8,138 bases of DNA, taken from NCBI GenBank assembly GCA_964422365.1, contig CAYRAV010000101.1, positions 1 through 8,138 on the forward strand. Direction: 5' to 3'. Position 1 is the stretch's first letter, and the number at the start of each line of letters is the position of its first letter. The translations under genes and the position numbers were made by a program. Shown piece by piece: positions 1 to 6,974 of the stretch. This DNA comes from CAYRAV01 sp964422365 (GTDB lineage Bacteria; Bacillota; Clostridia; Lachnospirales; Lachnospiraceae). The notes below the pieces were generated by a model. The model did not search any database. It was given only the letters and a program-made list of their open reading frames with translations, and had not been told where the DNA came from.

Positions 1-62
1 CATTCCATTATTGCGGACATTTTTGATATTTTTTGTGCAATTTTTAATTTTCAAACACGCCC
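1..62 (-). mobile_element. possible insertion-sequence end running off the left edge
   Basis: Read leftward from position 62, the sequence begins GGGCGTGTTTGAAAATT and continues into very AT-rich DNA. This looks like the terminal inverted repeat and subterminal region of an insertion sequence. An ATG lies near position 20 on this strand and could open a reading frame, but only about six codons are visible and no ribosome binding site precedes it. A near-identical copy of the 20-bp end (CTAG included) occurs inverted at 1501-1520. No transposase is visible, so this is inference from end-like sequence only. It could equally be an ordinary intergenic repeat. Confidence 0.3.
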
Positions 63-65
63 TAG
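46..65 (-). repeat. left copy of a 20-bp inverted repeat flanking the cohesin-like gene
   Basis: On the minus strand this reads CTAGGGCGTGTTTGAAAATT. It matches the plus-strand sequence CTAGAGCGTGTTTTAAAATT at 1501-1520 in 18 of 20 positions, so the two form an inverted pair about 1.5 kb apart, with the CTAG ends facing the enclosed gene. The match does not extend beyond the 20 bp on either side. The repeat lies about 100 bp past the stop codon of the 420-aa gene. Confidence 0.6.
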
Positions 66-100
66 TGTCTGCTTCGCATTAAAAAATAAGGTTTGGCTGT

Positions 101-141
101 CATGGCTGTATAGTATCATATATGGTTACCATTCAGCCATG
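101..141. repeat. inverted repeat downstream of the 420-aa gene; weak terminator candidate
   Basis: Arms CATGGCTG (101-108) and CAGCCATG (134-141) are perfect 8-bp complements around a 25-nt loop, which itself contains the small palindrome ATGGTTACCAT. On the minus strand the hairpin starts 25 nt past the stop codon of the 420-aa gene. A T-rich stretch lies at about 87-81, roughly 13 nt beyond the stem. The detached T-run and long loop make this a poor intrinsic terminator, but it is the only candidate seen after this gene. Confidence 0.4.
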
Positions 142-166
142 CTCTCAAAGGGCATTTGAATCCCTG

Positions 167-1429
167 TCAGATACCAAAATCATCCTCGTCCTCTTTCTTC
201 CTGCTTTTCAAGTAGCTTCGTATCAGTCCAGCCAAAAGAAGCGCACAGACTGCTGTTTCAATCGCAATCACAATAGTAAGTTGAACTATATTCCTCCTAT
301 ATTCATCTTTTGTCATAATTGGAGTATTACTATTATTGTTGTTATCAATTATCATTTTGCTGTCCTTCTGATATCTCTGTAAAGTTTTTTCTTTCCTATC
401 ATAGAGATAAAATTGGGGTTCTTCTTCTTCATGTCTGAGATACATCAATAAAAAATAATTATCCAGATCATTTTTAAGTGTATATGCTGTTATTTTCTTT
501 CCCCCTAACATCAGAGAAGTTTCTATATAACCAGAAGGTATCAGCGATTTATCTTGTAATTCTGCTGTTTCATATTGACTAACATTTTTAATATAAGTTT
601 TTTCTTCTTTTGTATAAATAGTTATTGCTTCTTCCTCTGCCTCTGGTTTCGGTGTCTCCTCTGCCTGTTCCTCAGGCTGCTCTAATGCTTCCTCCTCTGC
701 AGACATCTTTTTTACATGCAGTATATAATTTCTTATCTCACCTGCCTGAGATGTTACCTCAATATTTATTGTATTTTGCCCTATTTTCAGATTTTCATTT
801 CCTTCAATATTAACAGTAGATTTTATATAATCCGGTTTTGCTATCACAAACAAGGTATCCACATGACTACCTACTGTTACCTGATATTCTGTATTTGCTG
901 CCGAGAATTCTGGTTCTAATGTTCCATTACTAATAGTCAAAGATTTTAATTTTCTATTATTATTTCTTTTTTCCTTACCCTTGCCCACTGTAATAGAAAG
1001 ACTATTTTTTGAAACCGACATTTGTTCACCTGTATCTGCTTCTAACGCAACTGGTCTGTCATTTACAGATATCTGACATTTTCCATCCTTTTTTGCATAA
1101 AACTGAAGTGCATACTTTTTCACTACTGCATGATTGCCGCTTCCCATTTCTAAGATATGAAGCATCCCTTCTCCTCCTGTTACATAACTGCCTCCTGTAT
1201 CGAATTCTAATATTTCTGCATCATAAGAAATATATGCCTCAAAATCCCCTATAATTGCAGAAGATTCTGCAATTACTGTAATTGTAAGTTTCTCTCCTTG
1301 CTTCACACTTGTATCTTCTGTGGTAATAATCACCGATGCACTTGCAGCACTTGCCATTTCTTTCATACATAAAAAACATAATACTCCAATACATAAAATA
1401 ATCAGTATATTTTTCCTTTTCATCTTCAT
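167..1429 (-). CDS. membrane-anchored surface protein with cohesin-like and cadherin-like beta-sandwich domains
   Basis: This is a 420-residue exported protein. Residues 1-29 form a signal peptide (MKMKRKN, then a hydrophobic core, ending near ASAAS). Residues about 32-147 resemble a cohesin domain, with a beta-rich pattern including GDFEAYISYDAEILEF at 61-76. A basic linker (KGKEKRNNNRK) leads to a cadherin-like beta-sandwich domain of the PF12733 kind at about 160-241, marked by LKSLTISNGTLEPEF and a closing RNYILHVKK. Residues 243-268 are a Glu/Pro-rich acidic linker. Residues about 269-355 are a further compact segment I do not recognise, ending in YLYDRKEKTLQRY. Residues 380-404 form a transmembrane helix, followed by a charged 16-residue cytoplasmic tail. 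Most of the protein should lie outside the membrane. The start at 1429 follows an AAGGG-type site about 14 nt upstream, a long spacing; the Met two codons later is further away still. It lies downstream of the secreted hydrolase gene but is separated from it by a terminator. Binding partner and function are unknown. Domain calls are by eye. Confidence 0.85.
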   Translation of the reverse strand: MKMKRKNILIILCIGVLCFLCMKEMASAASASVIITTEDTSVKQGEKLTITVIAESSAIIGDFEAYISYDAEILEFDTGGSYVTGGEGMLHILEMGSGNHAVVKKYALQFYAKKDGKCQISVNDRPVALEADTGEQMSVSKNSLSITVGKGKEKRNNNRKLKSLTISNGTLEPEFSAANTEYQVTVGSHVDTLFVIAKPDYIKSTVNIEGNENLKIGQNTINIEVTSQAGEIRNYILHVKKMSAEEEALEQPEEQAEETPKPEAEEEAITIYTKEEKTYIKNVSQYETAELQDKSLIPSGYIETSLMLGGKKITAYTLKNDLDNYFLLMYLRHEEEEPQFYLYDRKEKTLQRYQKDSKMIIDNNNNSNTPIMTKDEYRRNIVQLTIVIAIETAVCALLLAGLIRSYLKSRKKEDEDDFGI

Positions 1430-1500
1430 TTTTATATCAAATTCCCTTCTTTCTGAAGCTTAAGAATCCATCCATGAAATACTCTTTCATTTCGACTTGT

Positions 1501-1520
1501 CTAGAGCGTGTTTTAAAATT
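1501..1520 (+). repeat. right copy of the 20-bp inverted repeat
   Basis: CTAGAGCGTGTTTTAAAATT differs from the minus-strand copy at 65-46 only at positions 5 and 14. It lies 72-91 bp upstream of the 420-aa start codon and just beyond the terminator of the 895-aa gene. On the minus strand its end overlaps TAGACA, a possible but weakly supported -35 box for the 420-aa gene. A more degenerate relative, sharing 12 of 14 positions with AGAGCGTGTTTTAA, occurs on the minus strand at 4498-4485. Confidence 0.6.
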
Positions 1521-1530
1521 CATTACAGTC

Positions 1531-1559
1531 AAAAAGGGCTGCTCATTATCACAGCCCTT
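1531..1559 (-). terminator. intrinsic terminator of the 895-aa hydrolase gene
   Basis: On the minus strand AAGGGCTG (1559-1552) pairs perfectly with CAGCCCTT (1541-1534) around a 10-nt loop, and the 3' arm runs into five T residues (1535-1531). It lies 57 nt past the stop codon at 1617. This is a textbook Rho-independent terminator. It implies that the 420-aa gene is mostly transcribed from its own promoter, for which I see no convincing sequence. Confidence 0.85.
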
Positions 1560-1616
1560 CTCATTATTTGCACCAAGCCTATCAAGTACAATATATTTTC
1601 TCTTTTTTTCTACTTT

Positions 1617-4304
1617 TTATCCTTTTCGTTGTACATGAATGACATAAGTTCTAATATCTCCATTTTCTGCTTTTACTGCCACTTTTACTGTATTACTTCC
1701 TTCTTTCAAAGTTACTGTTCCATTTCCTGTTACGGATGCCAGCGTACTTACTGCTGTGGCAGTTATTTTAATAGAAGCTGTGCTTTTAGGTACTGTAATG
1801 GTATACTCCTGTTTCTCATCATCTGTTACTTTAAATACAGGACTCATAGTATAACCACTTACAGATAACTTTTTAAGCCAGTTATTCGGATTCTTTCCTC
1901 CACTAGGTGCTTCACAAGGAACCTCTGTCATATTTTCATATACTGGAATAGAAAATTCTACTGGTATCTCTGTTATTCCGGCATAAGCGTTGTATGCTTT
2001 TACAGATTCTGAATTTGGTGCTTCAATATTCGCCATGTACTGGTGACTATATGTACTATTTTTTGTTACATTGAATTTTTGTAAATATACGGTATCCTGC
2101 CCCTGGTTAATATAATTTTTTCCAATATATTTTGCACCGCCTACAATTGCTCTATAAGGATTATTCCATGCAATTAGAAACAGCGCATCATTTGCTGAAT
2201 TGCCTGTCCCATTCTTTGCAAAGTTCAGTCCATTGGCTATATTTCCTCCCGATACTGTACTATGTGTTGCTCCAATATTATAAAAATTATAAAGACCCTG
2301 ATATCCGCTTACATTCCCTGAAACCGAATTACTCATCGTTGTTTGTGAAGTTACTACTTCCTGCTTCACTCGCGTTGCTAAGTGATATGGATTTACCCCC
2401 GAGTACTCTGCTGCTTTCACAAAAGTATCAGAATAACTGTATGTTACCTTCTTTCCCGACTCTGTGTAAGAATAGGAAGTTTGATACATTGGTGTGTTTT
2501 TTAAAATGCTCTCTACTCCATCTGCTGTTTGATACTCTGCATTGTAGGATAATATCTGAAATTGAAACATACTCGAGGGATTAAGAAAATTTCTTGGATC
2601 CATATAATATTGCAATGCCTCTTTAGAAGGTGTTACCCATGTTGTACCATCATATACTTTAAAAGTATCTGTTGTCCAATCATATGCACCACTTTCTAAA
2701 GATTTCCATGCCACTGATTTACTATTTGAAATTAAATTCTTTCCCAATACACTTTCTTCCTTTATGACATTGCTCCATTTTAACCCTGTATGTTCAGCTT
2801 TAAACTGCCACAAAGGATATTGTTCATGTAATGCTCTTAATGCCTCTTTATAACTTTCAGGAAACTTTTCAGCTGTCATAGCTTCCTCAAATTCTTTTTC
2901 ACTAAGAGCAGTATACACTGATTGTGATGGTATTATATTCTGATATTCCACCCTTACATCAAGATATAGAGCAGATACATAACCTTTTAACACAACTCCA
3001 TTGTAAGAAAAACTAATATGATACCAAAAACTTCCATCTATACTCTTTTCATCTAATATTGTTGTTACATCACCCTTCATCAGCTGTATATTTTTATTAT
3101 TATACTGCAATTTCTCATAAGATGTACCTGGTCCTGTCCGCACATTCAAATAGTCTGTATTAACAATTCCTTTCTTTACCTCTACAGTCGTTGTTTCTTC
3201 TGGAGTTTTTGTGGATGGTGTCTCTGTGGATGGAATGTCTGTGGAAGAGGTAACTGGCACCGGGGTTTCTGTTGGAAGAGGAGATGCTGTAACTGCTCCT
3301 GGAGAAACACTGGAAGGCACATTTGTTGTTTCTGCCGTACTTGTCGGTTTTACGGTACTTGTTGGCTTTACTGTACTCGTTGGTTTTACGGTAGGAATTG
3401 GGGTTGCTGTAACTGCTGGTGTAGCAGTGGTTGTTACCTTTTCCTTAAATACAACTGTATTCGCCAATAAATATCCTGTTCTAGTAGCACTTTTATAAGA
3501 AAACTTGATTTTAAACCACTTTTTACTATTGGCAACTGTTTCACCTACAATTTTTACGGCTTTACCATTAGCCAAACTCACTTCTTGTCCGGATACTGTT
3601 AAAACAGCACTACTTACGCCTGCTTTTTTTCTAATTTTTACTTTAGAACTACAATTCATTTTTGCTGGCACTGGTGAAGAAGCTGTTGCTGTAATTTGCA
3701 CATAATCACTTAATACATATCCTTTTCTTGTAGTAGAATCTGTGTGCTTAAACTTTACATAATACCACACTTTTCCATTAACTACTTTTTCTCTTAAAAT
3801 GGTTACTTTCTGCTTTAGTGTTAACACAACTTTTTTCCCATCTATTTCCAACTGTTTCTTATCCATACTTGCACCCGTACGCACTCTTAAACTTGCAGCT
3901 GTAGATTTTCCTGAAACAGATAGATTTTTAACTGTTACATTTGTTGTATTAGCTGTTGGAGTTGGAGCAACGGTTGGTGCTGGTGTTGTTGATGTAAGTT
4001 TTATTCCTGTTTTTATAACCCAGCCATTCTCTGTTTTTCCATTATATTCAAATGTGATATAATAATATCCATCTTTTTCGCCGCCAATACTTACTGTTGT
4101 TCCCTTTTTTACCACTAGGTATTTGCCATCTCTAACTATTTTCTCTCCATTCGCCTTTGTGTATACATCCAAATCTTTCTGGGTTGTTCCCTTTTGGGTT
4201 GTTGCTGCCATTGTAATCTGTCCAGTCATATACATCACTGGTGCAGCTGTGGATGTAAGCATTGCTGCTAGTATCACAATGGCAATGGCTCTTTTTCTTT
4301 CCAT
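1617..4304 (-). CDS. secreted SH3b-repeat glucosaminidase (GH73-like cell-wall hydrolase) with C-terminal cadherin-like domain
   Basis: This 895-residue protein is predicted to be exported and to cleave N-acetylglucosaminyl bonds in peptidoglycan. Residues 1-33 are a signal peptide, with probable cleavage near ITMA-AT. Four SH3b-like units follow at about 49-103, 123-205, 214-287 and 375-451. The second and fourth carry the typical LRVRTG and LNVRTGPG motifs, while the first lacks it. The long linker 290-372 is Pro/Thr/Ser-rich and includes three tandem TVKPTS units. Residues about 480-790 form the catalytic region: SGVNPYHLATRVKQEV (635-650) with Glu649 as the likely acid, then LYNFYNIGA (671-679), a hallmark of this glucosaminidase group. 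Residues 808-894 are a cadherin-like beta-sandwich (PF12733 type), opening LKKLSVSGYTMSPVF and closing RTYVIHVQRK. The start is firm: AGGAGGA lies six bases upstream of the ATG. The SH3b units probably bind the wall; the role of the C-terminal domain is unknown. Assignment is by motif; activity is inferred. Confidence 0.9.
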   Translation of the reverse strand: MERKRAIAIVILAAMLTSTAAPVMYMTGQITMAATTQKGTTQKDLDVYTKANGEKIVRDGKYLVVKKGTTVSIGGEKDGYYYITFEYNGKTENGWVIKTGIKLTSTTPAPTVAPTPTANTTNVTVKNLSVSGKSTAASLRVRTGASMDKKQLEIDGKKVVLTLKQKVTILREKVVNGKVWYYVKFKHTDSTTRKGYVLSDYVQITATASSPVPAKMNCSSKVKIRKKAGVSSAVLTVSGQEVSLANGKAVKIVGETVANSKKWFKIKFSYKSATRTGYLLANTVVFKEKVTTTATPAVTATPIPTVKPTSTVKPTSTVKPTSTAETTNVPSSVSPGAVTASPLPTETPVPVTSSTDIPSTETPSTKTPEETTTVEVKKGIVNTDYLNVRTGPGTSYEKLQYNNKNIQLMKGDVTTILDEKSIDGSFWYHISFSYNGVVLKGYVSALYLDVRVEYQNIIPSQSVYTALSEKEFEEAMTAEKFPESYKEALRALHEQYPLWQFKAEHTGLKWSNVIKEESVLGKNLISNSKSVAWKSLESGAYDWTTDTFKVYDGTTWVTPSKEALQYYMDPRNFLNPSSMFQFQILSYNAEYQTADGVESILKNTPMYQTSYSYTESGKKVTYSYSDTFVKAAEYSGVNPYHLATRVKQEVVTSQTTMSNSVSGNVSGYQGLYNFYNIGATHSTVSGGNIANGLNFAKNGTGNSANDALFLIAWNNPYRAIVGGAKYIGKNYINQGQDTVYLQKFNVTKNSTYSHQYMANIEAPNSESVKAYNAYAGITEIPVEFSIPVYENMTEVPCEAPSGGKNPNNWLKKLSVSGYTMSPVFKVTDDEKQEYTITVPKSTASIKITATAVSTLASVTGNGTVTLKEGSNTVKVAVKAENGDIRTYVIHVQRKG
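3339..3392 (-). repeat. three tandem 18-bp units encoding TVKPTS
   Basis: The units lie at 3375-3392, 3357-3374 and 3339-3356 inside the hydrolase gene and encode residues 305-322 of the Pro/Thr-rich linker. The copies differ only at a few silent positions, so the peptide is conserved while the DNA drifts. The array is a likely site of length variation between strains by slippage. It acts as an extended spacer between the third and fourth SH3b units. Confidence 0.85.
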
Positions 4305-4310
4305 AAATTT

Positions 4311-4317
4311 TCCTCCT
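4311..4317 (-). promoter_or_regulatory. strong ribosome binding site of the hydrolase gene
   Basis: AGGAGGA on the minus strand is a near-perfect anti-16S match, separated by AAATTT from the ATG at 4304. It fixes the start codon and suggests efficient translation. Confidence 0.9.
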
Positions 4318-4358
4318 TTTCATAAACCATTACATAGTAATCCCACTCTATAGTTGGA

Positions 4359-4398
4359 GCATAATAAAACGGTATGGCATTTATGTGGCATAATAAAA
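4359..4398. repeat. 11-bp direct repeat GCATAATAAAA upstream of the hydrolase gene
   Basis: Identical copies sit at 4359-4369 and 4388-4398, spaced 29 bp start to start. On the minus strand each reads TTTTATTATGC. The upstream copy overlaps the candidate -10 region; the other lies about 55 bp before the start codon. They may be paired regulator sites or alternative -10 regions. In AT-rich intergenic DNA an 11-bp repeat may also be chance. Confidence 0.5.
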
Positions 4399-4422
4399 AG
4401 AATCGCAGTCATTTATTGTCAA
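4390..4422 (-). promoter_or_regulatory. candidate housekeeping-sigma promoter of the hydrolase gene
   Basis: On the minus strand a perfect TTGACA (4422-4417) is followed after 18 bases by TTTTAT (4398-4393). A closer -10 match, TATTAT (4395-4390), sits at a too-long spacing of 21. The box lies about 90 bp upstream of the start codon, in the 201-bp gap after the unknown gene. No terminator was found in that gap before it, so read-through from the purine genes is also possible. Confidence 0.45.
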
Positions 4423-4505
4423 TTACAGTCTAATACACTATTTTGTTACCAAATATCATATATCACATAATGTTCAAGCACACCTTAAAACATACTCTCT
4501 TCTTC

Positions 4506-5615
4506 CTAAAATACAGTTTTCGTCATTTTTAAAAATTCCTTATATTCTTCATCTGTCAATAACATGGTTGCCACACCTTCATGGGAGCATATACTAAATA
4601 CAACTCTTTCCCCTTGATAAAATGCCATATCTGTGAAAATACAGCCATCTAGATTATATTCTGTATCTAATATTCCCAACATATTATGTACAATTTCTTT
4701 TAGTGTATCTCCAATTTGAAAATAACATAGTTCTGTTTCTATACCAATCACAGATGGTGTTTCATCTGTGATACATGAGCAGATAAAATCTTCCCTTTCC
4801 GTCTTATAACTCTGTCTTTTACTGTATCTGCTCAGAGAAATTTTATTACTAATGCTGATTAAAAAATCTATGACTGCTTCTATCTGGTTTGTCTGATTGA
4901 TATCTTCTACTATATCAATTCTGTTCCGGAATTCTCCATTTTTATCTTCTTCTTTTTTTTGATAGACTACCCATATTTGTTTGCTTCTAATTTCACAATA
5001 ACTTTTTGTTAGGGTTTCACTAAAGAGATCTAGTACCAAAAGTATTCCTCTGTCTAATATTGGTATTGTTTTTCCTTCATTCACTGCTTCGCACCCTGCG
5101 AAATACATATATGGATTGGTTTTATATGGAAGGCTCACAAGTGCATTGCTGCCTTCTTTATCATAAACTGTAATCTCATTCTGCTTCATAATGGCACAAA
5201 CCTGATTCTCATTCATAATATAATAATCATAGACCTCTTCTAATACCAAACTCCCAAAAGCAAATAGATAGTCTTCCGTCCGCAGTATATATGGTATGAT
5301 ATGTTCTTTTTCTTCCCCTTTATGCCAATGAAGGGCTGCAATATAGAACAATGTTTTTTGCATTGCGACTCTATAAAATACAATTTTTGTACTTGTAATC
5401 CTCCTGCTGCATTCAACATCATGGACAAGCATATAATTTATCTTTTCAATATGGTGTTTTTGGGTAATATCTTTCAGTACTTCACTTATATATTCCAATC
5501 GGGATTCTCTTCCACCTAAAAATCTGTTATCATCTGCACAGATATGCAGCTTTCTGTTCTTCAGCCGTTCCCATATTTCAATCATAATATGTTTTTCTAA
5601 TTGATTTTCCAACAT
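4506..5615 (-). CDS. unrecognised 369-aa cytoplasmic protein coupled to purD
   Basis: I do not recognise this family. The protein has no signal peptide or transmembrane helix and appears to be soluble and cytoplasmic. The N-terminal part is mixed helix and strand (helix-like 1-20 and 36-55, then NYMLVHDVECSRR at 60-72). A hydrophobic, tyrosine-rich helical stretch is at 115-133 (DYLFAFGSLVLEEVYDYYI), and a strand-rich middle runs to about 220. A charged linker at 219-236 (KKEEDKNGEFRNR) separates a C-terminal part (240-369) that looks like an alpha/beta domain. There are ten cysteines (26, 69, 140, 175, 207, 279, 281, 297, 325, 343), including a CSC at 279-281, but no standard metal-binding spacing. 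The start at 5615 has GGGAG only four bases upstream; the next Met (residue 11) has no site at all. It begins 31 bp after the purD stop with no terminator between them, so co-transcription with purD is likely. A purine link is context only. Confidence 0.85.
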   Translation of the reverse strand: MLENQLEKHIMIEIWERLKNRKLHICADDNRFLGGRESRLEYISEVLKDITQKHHIEKINYMLVHDVECSRRITSTKIVFYRVAMQKTLFYIAALHWHKGEEKEHIIPYILRTEDYLFAFGSLVLEEVYDYYIMNENQVCAIMKQNEITVYDKEGSNALVSLPYKTNPYMYFAGCEAVNEGKTIPILDRGILLVLDLFSETLTKSYCEIRSKQIWVVYQKKEEDKNGEFRNRIDIVEDINQTNQIEAVIDFLISISNKISLSRYSKRQSYKTEREDFICSCITDETPSVIGIETELCYFQIGDTLKEIVHNMLGILDTEYNLDGCIFTDMAFYQGERVVFSICSHEGVATMLLTDEEYKEFLKMTKTVF

Positions 5616-5646
5616 TACTCTCCCAATGATAAGCCACTGTCATATT

Positions 5647-6927
5647 TTATATTGTGTCAGCTTGGTCAATGGCTTTTCCAATATCATTTCTCTTATATTT
5701 ATTAGAAAAATCAATCCAGTCTGTTGCCTTGTAAGCATTAGCTCTTGCTTCCTTTAATCCAGCCCCTTTTGCAGTAATACCTAAAACACGTCCTCCGTTG
5801 GTAACAATTCCTTCTGCTGTTTTTCTGGTTCCTGCATGAAATACATAGTACCCTTCTTTGCCTTTAAAATTTTCTAACCCTTTGATTAACTTCCCTTTTT
5901 CATATTTTTCGGGATAACCATCTGATGCCAGCACAACACATACTGCTGCATTGTCCTCAAACTGCAAATCAATCTGATCTAATTTTCCATCGATGCAGGC
6001 TTCCATTACATCAATAATATCGTTTTTCATACGTGGAAGCACCACCTGTGCCTCAGGATCACCAAATCTTGCATTATATTCTAACACCTTTGGTCCCTTC
6101 TCTGTCAGCATTAAACCAAAGAACATAATACCAACAAAATCCCTGCCCTCTGCTTTCATAGCATCCATTGATGGCTGATAAATATATTTATGGCAGAACT
6201 CATCCACTTCTTTTGTGTAGAAAGGACTTGGAGAAAATGTTCCCATACCGCCTGTATTCAGTCCCTGATCACCATCTTTGGCACGTTTATGGTCTTGTGC
6301 ACTAGTCATAGGTGCAATATGTGTTCCATCGCAGTAACACAATACAGATACTTCTCTTCCTGTCATAAATTCTTCAATTACAATTTTGTCCCCTGCAGAA
6401 CCAAATTGTTTATCTAACATTAAAGTTTTTACACCTTCTTTTGCTTCTTCCTTTGTATTACAGATTAATACACCTTTTCCAAGTGCCAGCCCATCTGCTT
6501 TTAATACAATTGGATAGGTACTGGTTTCCAAATATTTTAATGCTTCCTCAGAAGAAGTAAAGGTTTCATAAGCAGCTGTTGGAATACTATACTTTTTCAT
6601 TAAATCTTTTGAAAATGCTTTAGATCCTTCCAAAATTGCTGCATTTTTCCTAGGTCCAAATACTTTTAATCCTTTTGCTTCAAATACATCAACCACACCT
6701 GCTACCAAAGGATCATCCATTCCAATAATTGTAAGATCGATTTTTTTCTCCTCTGCAAAATCTGCTAATTTTTCTAATTCCATTGCACCAATATCCACAC
6801 ATTCTGCAATTTCCGCAATTCCTGCATTTCCCGGTGCACAATATATCTTATCTACATGCTGGCTCTTTGCCACGCTCCATGCAATCGCATGTTCTCTTCC
6901 GCCACTTCCAACAATTAAAACTTTCAT
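5647..6927 (-). CDS. purD: phosphoribosylamine-glycine ligase (GAR synthetase)
   Basis: The enzyme joins glycine to 5-phosphoribosylamine using ATP, making glycinamide ribonucleotide (GAR), the second step of de novo purine synthesis in the cytoplasm. The protein has 426 residues from the chosen start, normal for the family. It opens MKVLIVGSGGREHAI (N-domain, 1-15). It carries the ATP-grasp region with VLKADGLALGKGV (141-153), EEF (185-187) and AQDHKRAKDGDQGLNTGGMG (210-229). The family signature RFGDPEAQ is at 287-294, and the C-terminal domain includes HAGTRK (364-369). All expected motifs are present. An ATG three codons upstream (6936) directly abuts the ribosome binding site, so 6927 is preferred. 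It follows purN with no terminator between them and precedes the unknown 369-aa gene by 31 bp. The variant IIGMDDPLVAG (67-77), where many family members read IGPE.PLVAG, is a local sequence difference of unclear meaning. Confidence 0.97.
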   Translation of the reverse strand: MKVLIVGSGGREHAIAWSVAKSQHVDKIYCAPGNAGIAEIAECVDIGAMELEKLADFAEEKKIDLTIIGMDDPLVAGVVDVFEAKGLKVFGPRKNAAILEGSKAFSKDLMKKYSIPTAAYETFTSSEEALKYLETSTYPIVLKADGLALGKGVLICNTKEEAKEGVKTLMLDKQFGSAGDKIVIEEFMTGREVSVLCYCDGTHIAPMTSAQDHKRAKDGDQGLNTGGMGTFSPSPFYTKEVDEFCHKYIYQPSMDAMKAEGRDFVGIMFFGLMLTEKGPKVLEYNARFGDPEAQVVLPRMKNDIIDVMEACIDGKLDQIDLQFEDNAAVCVVLASDGYPEKYEKGKLIKGLENFKGKEGYYVFHAGTRKTAEGIVTNGGRVLGITAKGAGLKEARANAYKATDWIDFSNKYKRNDIGKAIDQADTI

Positions 6928-6936
6928 ATCATCCAT

Positions 6937-6944
6937 TCCTTTCT
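6937..6944 (-). promoter_or_regulatory. ribosome binding site that decides the purD start
   Basis: AGAAAGGA on the minus strand ends directly against the ATG at 6936 (zero spacing) but lies nine bases from the ATG at 6927. The second spacing is functional and gives the usual family N terminus MKVLIVGSGGREH, so the longer form starting MDDMKV is unlikely. Confidence 0.8.
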
Positions 6945-6974
6945 CTGTATCAGTACAACTTATGATATAAAACC

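Noticed and set aside
167..1429. Cellulosome scaffoldin reading of the cohesin-like domain
   Set aside because: There is one cohesin-like domain only, with no carbohydrate-binding module, and no dockerin on any protein in the window.
1474..1490. Small hairpin ATGAAA/TTTCAT upstream of the 420-aa gene
   Set aside because: A six-base AT-rich stem is expected by chance in this DNA.
1430..1500. Promoter for the 420-aa gene (TAGACA at 1503-1498 with TATTTC downstream)
   Set aside because: The -10 match is only about three of six, so it is not reported as a feature.
3211..3498. Open frame on the plus strand opposite the Pro/Thr-rich linker of the hydrolase
   Set aside because: It is a low-complexity antisense shadow of the PT-rich coding sequence (Val/Gly/Thr repeats) with no ribosome binding site.
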